NCBI GenBank assembly: GCA_001797335.1
Contig: MGPE01000015.1
Coordinates: 79,419-143,418, forward strand
Length of the DNA stretch: 64,000 nucleotides
Origin: Deltaproteobacteria bacterium GWA2_38_16
Lineage (GTDB): Bacteria > Bdellovibrionota > JACOXK01 > 2-02-FULL-40-11
Direction: 5' to 3'
Part shown: positions 18,025 through 25,570 of the stretch, piece after piece
How the letters are laid out: each line of letters begins with the position of its first letter
Numbering within the stretch: the first letter of the stretch is position 1
The notes under the pieces: generated by a model
Told to the model about the DNA's origin: nothing
Database searches by the model: none
What the model saw: the letters and a program-made list of their open reading frames with translations, nothing else
Program-made: the position numbers and the translations under genes

Positions 18025-18513
18025 TTATTCCCATGGAGGAGGTGGTGGTGGAGGAGTCCCTCCCCCAGCTAAATCCCAATGACAAACAGCACACATGAGC
18101 CCTTTATAGGGAGTTTCACCCTCTCGGTAATTATATCTAAAAAGCTTTTCCATATTAGCACTATGGGGATTGTGACAGGAGGCACAGCTAAATTCTTTTT
18201 CAGGATGTAGGGGATCTTTTTCTAAACTAGGAGGATGCTCATCCGTGAAGTGATCTATACTTCCTTGAGACGGCATATCATCATGGCAAGACAGGCAAAG
18301 GTCATTTATTTTTTTAGAAAGACGAGCAGGATTTTCAGTCGTGGCATTATGGGACACATGGCAAAAAGTACATTTTTTACTAATACTTCCATGAGTGTAC
18401 TTTTTTTGTAACTTTGTGGCATGGCAATATGCACACCACTCATTATCGTCTTGAGCTTGGGCACCATACAAAGGCCCAAGAACTAAAAACAGTATGAATA
18501 TTATTTTTTTCAT
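18025..18513 (-). CDS. periplasmic pentahaem cytochrome c
   Basis: Signal peptide MKKIIFILFLVLGPLYGAQA, then five CxxCH sites (CAYCH, CTFCH, CLSCH, CASCH, CAVCH). The spacing resembles doubled-CXXCH/NapC-like periplasmic carriers. The protein ends with a proline run, GGGTPPPPPPPWE, which is unusual for a small cytochrome and may be a docking tail. It overlaps the upstream cytochrome gene by 4 bp (ATGA), and the oxidase operon follows downstream, so donation to the ba3 CuA site is plausible but not shown. Confidence 0.88.
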   Translation of the reverse strand: MKKIIFILFLVLGPLYGAQAQDDNEWCAYCHATKLQKKYTHGSISKKCTFCHVSHNATTENPARLSKKINDLCLSCHDDMPSQGSIDHFTDEHPPSLEKDPLHPEKEFSCASCHNPHSANMEKLFRYNYREGETPYKGLMCAVCHWDLAGGGTPPPPPPPWE

Positions 18514-19061
18514 TTAACGTGACAATCTCCACATTTTTGCGGAGCTTTGGGATTACCTGAATCTTTATGGCACTTCCAACAAAGCACATGGGCTTTGTCT
18601 TTAATGGATTCAGTATCATTAAAAAATTTTGTAAACCCAGCTTCACCATGACATAGATCACATCTCCCTTTAGAGATATAAGCCTCCCCAGCTACATGCA
18701 TTTCATGATTAAACGAAACATTTCCTTTCGGATTTGTAAAAACAAAATGCTCTGGCTCTGAAGCTTGAGACCCTGGCAGCGTACCGGCATTAATCTCAGC
18801 AATATTGCTCTTACCGTCAGCATCCGAATCCAGTTCTTCGATAGATTTAAAATCAAGTTTCTTTTCTTTAACGGCCAGCCCATAGCTATTTAAAAAATCT
18901 TTTACAATGGGCATATGGCACGTGGCACACCCATTGAGTTTTGTTGCGCTCACCGTAGGATAGGCAGCAACAAAGGCTGTTTGATAACTGGGAGTGGCTT
19001 GAAGAATTGAATAGCTTCCAAACAAAAAGACAAACACAAAGATACGGGATATGTTTTTCAT
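18510..19061 (-). CDS. periplasmic tetrahaem cytochrome c with a calcium-loop-like segment
   Basis: Signal peptide MKNISRIFVFVFLFGSYSILQA. Four CxxCH motifs: GCATCHMP, RCDLCHGE, LCWKCHKD, KCGDCHVK. Between the first and second lies DSDADGKSNIAEI, a DxDxDG calcium-loop-like stretch seen in thrombospondin-3-type and dockerin repeats. The three C-terminal haems look like a cytochrome c7/c3 fold. It is first in a two-cytochrome operon with a good promoter at 19085-19113. Confidence 0.87.
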   Translation of the reverse strand: MKNISRIFVFVFLFGSYSILQATPSYQTAFVAAYPTVSATKLNGCATCHMPIVKDFLNSYGLAVKEKKLDFKSIEELDSDADGKSNIAEINAGTLPGSQASEPEHFVFTNPKGNVSFNHEMHVAGEAYISKGRCDLCHGEAGFTKFFNDTESIKDKAHVLCWKCHKDSGNPKAPQKCGDCHVK

Positions 19062-19084
19062 CGAAAAACCTCCTTATGACAATG

Positions 19085-19113
19085 CATATAAGAGGCGTAA
19101 GGTTTTATGTCAA
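19085..19113 (-). promoter_or_regulatory. sigma-70-type promoter for the cytochrome pair
   Basis: On the minus strand: TTGACA, 17-bp spacer, TATATG, ending ~24 bp before the ATG at 19061, with AAGGAGG between. Confidence 0.65.
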
Positions 19114-19119
19114 TGCAAA

Positions 19120-19890
19120 TTACGATTTATTAATTTTGAAGGAATTAGATTCTGGAATAATACGAGAAAGATTATGTGCAACTTCACGAAATGTTTTAGA
19201 AACGACAGAGGTTGAATCTGATACCACAATAGGAGTTCCACTATCTCCACTTTTTCGAATATCCGCCACCAAAGGAATGGCTCCTAAAAAAGGAACTTGC
19301 CAAAGGCTTGCTGCTTTTTCGCCTCCGCCAGATCCAAAAATATCTGAATCCATATTTTCAACCACTCCTAAAAGAGGAATTTTAACTTTTCGAAACATTT
19401 CAACAGCCCGTTTTACATCGACCAGCGCTACTTCCTGGGGAGTTGTCACCACCACAGCACCTGTTAAAGGAATAAGCTGGCTTAAAGAAAGCTGCGCATC
19501 GCCTGTCCCCGGAGGAAGATCTACAATTAAATAATCTAAATCGCCCCACTCCACTTTAGACAAAAATTCATCTAAAATTTTATGGATCATCGGGCCTCGC
19601 CAAATAATGGCTTGGTTGTCATCTGCAATAAATCCAATAGACATGGTTTTAATACCATGCGCTTCTAAAGGAATAATTTTTCCGGTATCATTAAATTTTG
19701 GTTTTTGTCCCTGAAGTCCCATCATGATGGGAATAGACGGGCCATAAATGTCGGCATCTAACAGTCCAACTTTAGAACCTTCTTGATGCAATGCTAGGGC
19801 TAGGTTTACTGCAACCGTTGACTTTCCAACTCCCCCTTTTCCACTCCCTACCGCAATGACATTTTTAAGATTGGAATTATCCGCAGCCAC
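19120..19890 (-). CDS. Mrp/NBP35-family Fe-S carrier ATPase
   Basis: P-loop ATPase of the ApbC/Ind1 group: SGKGGVGKSTVAVNLA (deviant Walker A), LLDADIYGPS, and DYLIVDLPPGTGDAQLS. It carries and inserts Fe-S clusters; mitochondrial Ind1/NUBPL serves complex I. The typical CxxC near the C-terminus is not evident. The track start at 20049 would overlap the upstream gene by ~170 bp. GTG codons at 19890 or 19896, preceded by GGAGCGG, give a normal ~256-residue protein and a short overlap. It is last in an operon with a NuoB-like protein and an A-type carrier. Confidence 0.88.
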   Translation of the reverse strand: MAADNSNLKNVIAVGSGKGGVGKSTVAVNLALALHQEGSKVGLLDADIYGPSIPIMMGLQGQKPKFNDTGKIIPLEAHGIKTMSIGFIADDNQAIIWRGPMIHKILDEFLSKVEWGDLDYLIVDLPPGTGDAQLSLSQLIPLTGAVVVTTPQEVALVDVKRAVEMFRKVKIPLLGVVENMDSDIFGSGGGEKAASLWQVPFLGAIPLVADIRKSGDSGTPIVVSDSTSVVSKTFREVAHNLSRIIPESNSFKINKS

Positions 19891-20296
19891 AACCACCGCT
19901 CCCACACCCACCACCACTGGTGCTCCCACCATGGCTATGCCCATGTTCACTTTCGCTCCCACTGCTGCATCCACATCCACTTCCACATCCCCCTCCTTGA
20001 CTTGCATTGGGATTTGAAATTTTAAATCCAGATCCGTTGGGTCCATCAATAAAATCTAAAGTAGCTCCGGTGACAAGCCCTAAAGATTCTGAATCAATAA
20101 AAACCTTTAATCCAAAAGCATCACACACCGTATCGCCTTCAGACGATTTTTCCTCTAGTCCCAGTTGATATTGAGGACCAGAGCATCCAGACCCTGCAAC
20201 TCGAATTCGAAGGCCATATCCGGATTTATTTTCCGAATCACTGATGGCTTTAATTTTAGTGGCTGCTGCTTTAGTTATTTCAAATACATTTCCCAT
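19877..20296 (-). CDS. A-type Fe-S carrier (IscA/HesB family) with a Cys-Gly-rich tail
   Basis: Core family features: RVAGSGCSGPQYQLGL (first ligand Cys), VFIDSESLGLVTGATLDFID, and GSGFKISNPNA. The usual terminal CxC region is expanded into GGGCGSGCGCSSGSE plus a His/Gly/Cys-rich tail ending GGCGCG, giving about seven cysteines and three histidines beyond the normal set. This suggests extra metal binding. The ATG at 20296 is chosen because AAAGGAGAAAAAC precedes it. The track start at 20344 lies in the upstream gene. Confidence 0.87.
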   Translation of the reverse strand: MGNVFEITKAAATKIKAISDSENKSGYGLRIRVAGSGCSGPQYQLGLEEKSSEGDTVCDAFGLKVFIDSESLGLVTGATLDFIDGPNGSGFKISNPNASQGGGCGSGCGCSSGSESEHGHSHGGSTSGGGCGSGGCGCG

Positions 20297-20312
20297 TGTT
20301 TTTCTCCTTTCT

Positions 20313-20798
20313 TTAATGAACGTTAAAAACTCTCGTTTTTTCAATTTTCTCTTGTATCTTCATGATGCCTTGAATCACTGCTTCCGGCGTTGGCGGACAT
20401 CCAGGCACATAAACATCTACTGGAATAATGTCATGAATCCCTTGTTTCACATGATAGGATCTATAAAATCCTCCCGAACTGGCGCACACACCCATGGAAA
20501 GAACCCACTTGGGCTCTAACATCTGATCATAAATTTTCTTAAGCACAGGAGCCATTTTTTCTGTGATGGTTCCTGCCACCACCAAAAGATCAGACTGCCG
20601 GGGAGAAAAACGCACTACTTCCGCTCCAAAGCGAGAGGCATCATAATGAGATCCTAAAACCGCCATGTATTCAATCCCACAACAGGCTGTCCCAAACGGC
20701 AATGGCCACAGAGAATTCTTTCGGGCCCACTTAATAAAAAATTCAGCTTTTGTCGTTAGAAAGCTATCTATAAATTGATGAAGTCCCACAGCACTCAA
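20313..20798 (-). CDS. second NuoB-like protein
   Basis: 161 residues with all cluster ligands of Nuo[33 protein letters not shown]. It differs from the 10.5-kb NuoB at many positions; for example the segment after the third Cys is SSGG rather than THGG. It is in an operon with Fe-S carrier genes instead of nuoC/D. It may be the N2 subunit of another complex I copy or a stand-alone hydrogenase-like small subunit. The lack of extra Cys motifs argues against a NiFe-hydrogenase small subunit. Confidence 0.88.
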   Translation of the reverse strand: MSAVGLHQFIDSFLTTKAEFFIKWARKNSLWPLPFGTACCGIEYMAVLGSHYDASRFGAEVVRFSPRQSDLLVVAGTITEKMAPVLKKIYDQMLEPKWVLSMGVCASSGGFYRSYHVKQGIHDIIPVDVYVPGCPPTPEAVIQGIMKIQEKIEKTRVFNVH

Positions 20799-20856
20799 AA
20801 ACCTACCAAATAGTATATATTAAGTCAAACATTCCTCCATCCGATAAGATACCTGT

Positions 20857-22485
20857 ATGGGAAATCTAACCTGGATTACGCTTTTTGGGGGACTTTGCAT
20901 CCTTATTTTTGGATTAAATCTCACCCGAGATCACCTGCAAAAAATTGCCGGGGATCGTCTCCGAAGCGTCTTAGCCAAACTAACAGAACACAGACTTCTG
21001 GCTTTTCTAACCGGTTTTTTGATGACTTTGGTACTCCAAAGTAGCTCAGCTGCCATTGCCATGATTGCAGGATTTGCCGCGTCAGCCCTTCTCACTCTCA
21101 CCCAAGCCATGGTTTTAATTTTAGGAGCAGATCTGGGGACTACGATTATTGTCCAGCTCTTGGCATTTCACCTAGCCGACTATTCGCTTTTATTCATTAT
21201 GCTGGGATTTATAGGTATTACGATTTTAAAAAATCAAAAACAAGCGTACGGATATTTTTTATTGGGAATTGGATTTATTTTTCTAGGCATGTGGCAAATG
21301 AGCACCGCATCTGCTCACTTTCAAAATTCTGAAATTTTGAAACTCGCCCTTGAGCTTCTCAAAGACTATCCCCTTGTCTCTCTCTTCATTGCAGCTGTCT
21401 TAACAGCACTTCTTCAAAGCAGTGCTGCTTCTATTGGGATTATGCTTTCTTTAGCACATTCTCATATCTTACCTATTTCTCAAGCCATCCCTCTCATTAT
21501 TGGAGCCAACATTGGCGGATGTGCTCTTCCGATGATCGTTTCTTTCAAATTGGGGGATCGAGGGAGGCAGGTCGCTATTGCTCATGTGCTGTTAAAAGTA
21601 TTGGGCGCCATTCTTATTCTTCCCTTTCTTTCTTCTTTCGAAAATCTGGTAGTACACACCTCCACAAGCGAAGCCCGTCAAATCGCGAATGCTCATTTTT
21701 TATTTAATGCACTCATGGCTTTTATTTTTACCCCTCTTACCCACATCGGTGCCAGTATCATCCAAAAATTGTACCCTCTAAAACCAGAGCCCGAAGCCTT
21801 TCGCCCTAAATATTTAGACCCTCAGGTACTCACCACCCCTTCTTTTGCCTTTGGGCAGGCTACCCGAGAAGTCATTCGTATGGCTGAAATTGTTCAAGAA
21901 ATGCTTGAAAAATCAATGCTGGTTTTTCGAAAAAACGATCTCATTTTACACTCTCAAATTGAAAAATTAGAAGAAAAATCAGACATTCTCTACCGAGAAA
22001 TTAAAAAATATTTAATTCAACTTTCCCAACAACCCCTTTCTTCTCAACAAGCTAATCAACAATCGGAACTGGTTATTTTAACCTGCGATCTAGAAAATGT
22101 GGGAGATGTTATTGTAAAATCTATTTTACCGCTGGCCAAAATAAAAATTCAAAAGAAACTTTATTTTTCAGATGAAGGGTTTAAAGAAATCAGAGAGTTT
22201 CATGAGCAGGTGATGCAAAATTTTCAACTGACCATTTCTGCCTTTACCAATCAAAATGTAGATCTCTACCGACAAGTCATTAAAAACAAAGATCAAATGC
22301 TCACCACAGAACTCGAACTTAGGGAAAACCATCTTATTCGACTAAGGCATGGTGTTAAAGAAGCTCTAGATACAAGCTCCATTCACATAGAACTCTTAAG
22401 CTACTTTGGACGGGTCAATGCTTTTACCAGCAATATTGCCTATCAGATTTCACAAAAAGAAAATACGAATAACCACAAACAATAA
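20857..22485 (+). CDS. Na+/phosphate cotransporter family protein (NptA/YjbB-like)
   Basis: Two inverted Na/Pi-cotransporter repeats carry the paired QSSSAAIAMIAGFA and LLQSSAASIGIMLS signatures, each followed by a G-A-[DN]-[LI]-G motif (LGADLGTT, IGANIGG). About nine membrane spans fill residues 1-~300. The C-terminal ~200 residues are a helical PhoU-like domain. It probably moves phosphate across the inner membrane coupled to sodium. It is transcribed alone, divergent from the NuoB-like operon, and ends one base before the convergent peroxiredoxin gene. Confidence 0.9.
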   Translation: MGNLTWITLFGGLCILIFGLNLTRDHLQKIAGDRLRSVLAKLTEHRLLAFLTGFLMTLVLQSSSAAIAMIAGFAASALLTLTQAMVLILGADLGTTIIVQLLAFHLADYSLLFIMLGFIGITILKNQKQAYGYFLLGIGFIFLGMWQMSTASAHFQNSEILKLALELLKDYPLVSLFIAAVLTALLQSSAASIGIMLSLAHSHILPISQAIPLIIGANIGGCALPMIVSFKLGDRGRQVAIAHVLLKVLGAILILPFLSSFENLVVHTSTSEARQIANAHFLFNALMAFIFTPLTHIGASIIQKLYPLKPEPEAFRPKYLDPQVLTTPSFAFGQATREVIRMAEIVQEMLEKSMLVFRKNDLILHSQIEKLEEKSDILYREIKKYLIQLSQQPLSSQQANQQSELVILTCDLENVGDVIVKSILPLAKIKIQKKLYFSDEGFKEIREFHEQVMQNFQLTISAFTNQNVDLYRQVIKNKDQMLTTELELRENHLIRLRHGVKEALDTSSIHIELLSYFGRVNAFTSNIAYQISQKENTNNHKQ

Positions 22486-22486
22486 C

Positions 22487-23071
22487 TTAGTTATGTTTCC
22501 CAAAATATTGTTTGGAGGCTGTCGGATTTGGCTTCATCGTATCTTTTCCAGGTGTCCAGTTAGCGGGGCAAACTTCTCCCGTTTTTTTGACTTGTTGAAT
22601 GGCCGCTAAAACACGAAGCGTTTCATCCACATTTCGGCCAATCCCTAAGTCATGAACAACGCTATATTGAACAACCCCTTCTGGATTAATGATAAAAAGT
22701 CCTCGAAGTGCAATACCAGAATCTAAAAGAACGCCATAATCACGAGCAATATTTTTAGTTAAATCAGAAAGGAGTGGATACCGAAGTTCTCCCAATCCCC
22801 CTTCTTTTCTGGAAGTATTGATCCATGCCAGATGGGTGAAATGGCTATCGACAGAAGCCCCAATCACTTCGGCATTGAGTTCCTTAAATTTCGAATAGGC
22901 ATCGCTAAAAGCAATAATTTCAGTGGGACATACAAAGGTAAAATCAAGGGGGTAGAAAAATAAAACTACCCATTTTCCTTTATAATCCGAAAGTTTTACC
23001 TCTTTAAATTCTTTTCCTACGACGGCCTGGCCTTTAAACTCAGGCGCTGGTTTTTGAACGAGTGTTGACAT
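22487..23071 (-). CDS. 2-Cys peroxiredoxin (AhpC/Prx1 type)
   Basis: Reduces hydrogen peroxide and organic peroxides. Peroxidatic Cys48 lies in [15 protein letters not shown] and the resolving Cys in GEVCPANW, so it is a typical 2-Cys enzyme of 194 residues. The track start at 23101 is rejected: the ATG at 23071 ([12 protein letters not shown]) has AAGGAGG upstream. A GGATC-type palindromic repeat lies immediately upstream, next to where the promoter should be. Confidence 0.93.
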   Translation of the reverse strand: MSTLVQKPAPEFKGQAVVGKEFKEVKLSDYKGKWVVLFFYPLDFTFVCPTEIIAFSDAYSKFKELNAEVIGASVDSHFTHLAWINTSRKEGGLGELRYPLLSDLTKNIARDYGVLLDSGIALRGLFIINPEGVVQYSVVHDLGIGRNVDETLRVLAAIQQVKKTGEVCPANWTPGKDTMKPNPTASKQYFGKHN

Positions 23072-23088
23072 ACAAATCCTCCTTTTTA

Positions 23089-23114
23089 GATCCCCGATCA
23101 AGTCGGGGATGACA
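23089..23114. repeat. interspersed palindromic repeat
   Basis: GATCCCCGATCAAGTC followed by GGGGATGACA, with arms TCCCCGA and TCGGGGA. Intergenic, just upstream of the peroxiredoxin ribosome-binding site. Confidence 0.85.
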
Positions 23115-23170
23115 GAATCATAGGCATTACTTACTTTTTTGTCAAGATTCTTCAGCTCAAAAGTGAGCGT

Positions 23171-23497
23171 TTAAAAATGGATAGCACCACAGCCCAACCA
23201 TGTACATTGCCACACATATCGTTGGAAAAAGGGATGATACACCCATACGGCTTGTGCATACGTATGATCCCATCCCCATCCTGCCCAATAAACATGATGA
23301 TGGTAGAGTGAACCAAAAGACCACACCCACGGATAACAAGGGCCAAAATGCCCCATGGGAACCGCTTGTTCAATAGACTGTCCCTGTGCCTGAGTTTGCG
23401 GAACCGCTCTTACTTCTTCGGAAAAAGAACTAAAAGACACCCCTAAAACTACAGTAAAAACAATAAGTAATAGGCTTAATTTTAAGTATTTATTCAT
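23171..23497 (-). CDS. small secreted Trp/His/Tyr-rich protein
   Basis: Signal peptide MNKYLKLSLLLIVFTVVLGVSFSSFSEE, a Gln-rich linker, then a ~60-residue domain extremely rich in aromatic residues and histidine (MGHFGPCYPWVW, SLYHHHVYWAGWGWDH, FFQRYVWQCTWLGCG), with three cysteines. I do not recognise the family. The composition would suit metal or haem binding at the membrane surface, which is inference. It is divergent from a multihaem lipoprotein gene. The AAGGAGGGATT site before the ATG supports translation. Confidence 0.65.
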   Translation of the reverse strand: MNKYLKLSLLLIVFTVVLGVSFSSFSEEVRAVPQTQAQGQSIEQAVPMGHFGPCYPWVWSFGSLYHHHVYWAGWGWDHTYAQAVWVYHPFFQRYVWQCTWLGCGAIHF

Positions 23498-23554
23498 AAT
23501 CCCTCCTTAAATGAGCCTTTTTATAGACCACCTTCCCCTAAAAATCAATATCTC

Positions 23555-23566
23555 TGACCTACATCA
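23555..23566. promoter_or_regulatory. CRP/FNR-type half-palindromic site
   Basis: TGACCTACATCA (TGA-N6-TCA). A -10-like TATATC at 23590 would put the transcript start near 23602, with the site centred at about -41.5 relative to it, and only ~5 bases of leader before the ATG at 23607. Confidence 0.5.
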
Positions 23567-23606
23567 TAAAAAAAAAGTTCCGATTGTTTTATATCTGCAG
23601 TACACT

Positions 23607-24368
23607 ATGAATATGAGGGGGATCTGTATAATAGGGTTTTTTACGCTGACATTGGTTTTAGGATGCACCAAATCCTCAAAACTTCCTCAAAGCGCCATCA
23701 ACACTCAACAAAATAGATCTCAAAGCGGTGAAGCCGTTTATCCACACTCAGATAAATTTAGAACAACAAAAGCTCATGGACTTGAATATTTTTCGAATCC
23801 AGAAGTCTGTAAGGGATGTCATGGAAAAGAACTCGACGGAGGTAGTGCTGAAGTGGCCTGTAATAGCTGCCATGGAATTTTCCCTCATACTACCGAATTT
23901 AAAACCACCACCACTCATGGAACAGAATATTTCAAAAATAAACTTTCTTGTACTCAATGTCATGGAGTGGATTATAAAGGGGGAGATTCCAACATTTCGT
24001 GTAAAAAATGTCACCCCTATCCTCATGAAGCTAAATGGACACTTCCCACAAATCATGGAGCTACTTATTTAGAAACATCAGACACAACAAAAACCTGTGC
24101 GAAGTGTCATGGAGAAGAAAATTCTTTAAAAGAAAGACATCCAGAAGAATTTATTTCCTGTGGGACGTGCCATCCCAAGATCCCTCATGATGAAGATTTT
24201 AAATATCCCTCTGATGCAACTGGCGAGCATGCCACCATGGCCAGAACTTATAAAGGCCAATGCACCCTTTGCCACTCAGATTATAAACGGCTCATGCCGG
24301 AGATGGGAGAAGATGGTTGCTACAGTTGCCACGATCAAGGGAAACTCCCCACCGTCCATTGGGAATAA
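23607..24368 (+). CDS. octahaem c-type cytochrome lipoprotein
   Basis: Starting at the ATG at 23607 (or 23613) gives a clean lipoprotein signal, MRGICIIGFFTLTLVLGC. The track start at 23511 adds a charged segment upstream and is rejected. Eight CxxCH motifs follow (CKGCH, CNSCH, CTQCH, CKKCH, CAKCH, CGTCH, CTLCH, CYSCH) in repeated ~35-residue modules of the type F..T..HG.EYF.....C..CHG, so it probably arose by module duplication. It is paralogous to the 25.0-kb hexahaem protein, sharing CKGCHGK(E/D)L and KGQCT.CH.DYK.LMP. It is probably anchored at a membrane surface as an electron carrier. Confidence 0.87.
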   Translation: MNMRGICIIGFFTLTLVLGCTKSSKLPQSAINTQQNRSQSGEAVYPHSDKFRTTKAHGLEYFSNPEVCKGCHGKELDGGSAEVACNSCHGIFPHTTEFKTTTTHGTEYFKNKLSCTQCHGVDYKGGDSNISCKKCHPYPHEAKWTLPTNHGATYLETSDTTKTCAKCHGEENSLKERHPEEFISCGTCHPKIPHDEDFKYPSDATGEHATMARTYKGQCTLCHSDYKRLMPEMGEDGCYSCHDQGKLPTVHWE

Positions 24369-24377
24369 CCTTAGCCA

Positions 24378-24860
24378 TCAATGAGCTGTTAGAGTCACCA
24401 TTCCCACAGATTTCCAATTTGCCGGAGCTGTATCAAATCCAGCTTTTAACAAGGCTTGAATAACCTCTAGCGTGTCATTTACTTTATAAATCGTTCCTTC
24501 AAAAGGACTGCCTGAAGTAGAATTGGCCACTGCTACAAAATACCATTTATGCGTCGGCCTTTCTAATTTATAGATTACTGACAGCTGTGAAAGTGTTTCC
24601 GATCGTGGAATGACATTCATTACTTGTTCTTTGGATTGATAGATTGTCTGCCCCAACACGGGGTTATCCAAATCCAAACGTACCAACGTAAAGTTTCCGC
24701 CCTCAAACAAAAGGTTCATTTTCCCGGTCATATCTGCCTTATGCATGGGCGTTTGAGGATGGATCATAAAGGGGCCATCATACCCCACCACTGTCTCCGA
24801 AAACACCTGTGGGACAGCCAAGAAACACACCAATGCGCACAAAATAATTATTTTTTTCAT
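24378..24860 (-). CDS. secreted protein of unknown function
   Basis: Signal peptide MKKIIILCALVCFLAVPQVFSE from the ATG at 24860 (AGGAGGTATCGTT upstream); the track start at 24884 lies before this site. The mature ~140 residues include HPQTPMHKADMTGKMN, which contains His and Met residues that could bind metal, then a strand-rich region. I recognise no family. It is convergent with the octahaem lipoprotein gene and divergent from the hexahaem one, so an association with periplasmic redox proteins is possible. Confidence 0.6.
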   Translation of the reverse strand: MKKIIILCALVCFLAVPQVFSETVVGYDGPFMIHPQTPMHKADMTGKMNLLFEGGNFTLVRLDLDNPVLGQTIYQSKEQVMNVIPRSETLSQLSVIYKLERPTHKWYFVAVANSTSGSPFEGTIYKVNDTLEVIQALLKAGFDTAPANWKSVGMVTLTAH

Positions 24861-24928
24861 AACGATACCTCCTAATTTCTTCATAAGACTTTAAAGCCCT
24901 TTCCTTCAATGGAATAACCATAAATTTG

Positions 24929-24940
24929 TGATCTGCGTCA
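24929..24940. promoter_or_regulatory. CRP-like palindrome TGTGA-N6-TCACA
   Basis: The inner TGATCTGCGTCA extends to TGTGATCTGCGTCACA, a perfect CRP-type palindrome. A candidate extended -10 (TGCTATATA, 24981-24989) gives a transcript start near 24997, about 62 bp downstream of the centre (class I spacing), and a very short leader before the ATG at 25004. Confidence 0.6.
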
Positions 24941-25003
24941 CAAAAAAAACAATTTTTTTGAAGGCCCGCTTATGCTACTATGCTATATAGATAACCACAA
25001 AAT

Positions 25004-25570
25004 ATGATTAAAAAAATTATCTATTTTGGATGTGGATTTTTTGTTTTATGCATGGTTATTTCATGTACGAAGCCTTCCAAAATCCCCAAAATAGGCACCT
25101 CTACAGATTCAACAGTGGGGACTGCCGCCATTTTCCCTCATACCGAAGAATTTAAAAGCACTCGCCTTCATGGCAAAGAATTTTATGGTAGACCCAATCT
25201 CTGTAAGGGATGCCATGGAAAAGATTTAGGAGGAGGAAATGTTAAAATTTCATGCCACACCTGCCATACCTCCCCTCATGAAAAGAAGTGGTCTCTCCCT
25301 CAACATCATGGAGTAGAATATGTAAAATCAAAAGAAGCCTGTATGGATTGCCACAGTAAAGATGGTTTTTTATCTTGCGGAAGCTGTCATCTTGAAATGC
25401 CACATGATGCAGAATTTAAAATAAATCATCCTAAAATAGCCAAAGATTATAAAGGGCAATGTACCCGTTGCCATACGGACTATAAAAAACTGATGCCAAA
25501 TACTGAAGGTGGATGTTACACCTCTAAATGCCACTCCGAAGGCACTCTTCCCATCATCAAATGGCGCTAA
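25004..25570 (+). CDS. hexahaem c-type cytochrome lipoprotein
   Basis: Lipoprotein signal with lipobox VISC (~residue 21). Five CxxCH (CKGCH, CHTCH, CMDCH, CGSCH, CTRCH) and one CX4CH (CYTSKCH) near the C-terminus. The paralogue at 23.6 kb has an ordinary CYSCH at the matching place, so two residues were inserted. It is first in a plus-strand operon with an 11-haem cytochrome, a tetrahaem cytochrome and an NrfD-like membrane protein. It could be the membrane-anchored exit carrier of that module. Confidence 0.87.
   Translation: MIKKIIYFGCGFFVLCMVISCTKPSKIPKIGTSTDSTVGTAAIFPHTEEFKSTRLHGKEFYGRPNLCKGCHGKDLGGGNVKISCHTCHTSPHEKKWSLPQHHGVEYVKSKEACMDCHSKDGFLSCGSCHLEMPHDAEFKINHPKIAKDYKGQCTRCHTDYKKLMPNTEGGCYTSKCHSEGTLPIIKWR

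Noticed and set aside
19877-20049. Fusion or programmed frameshift between the A-type carrier and Mrp
   Set aside because: The overlap comes from a Gly/Cys-rich sequence open in two frames. A GTG start with an upstream GGAG gives a normal Mrp.
20313-20798. NiFe-hydrogenase small subunit
   Set aside because: The protein has only the NuoB cluster ligands, no Tat signal or extra cysteine motifs, and no large subunit nearby.
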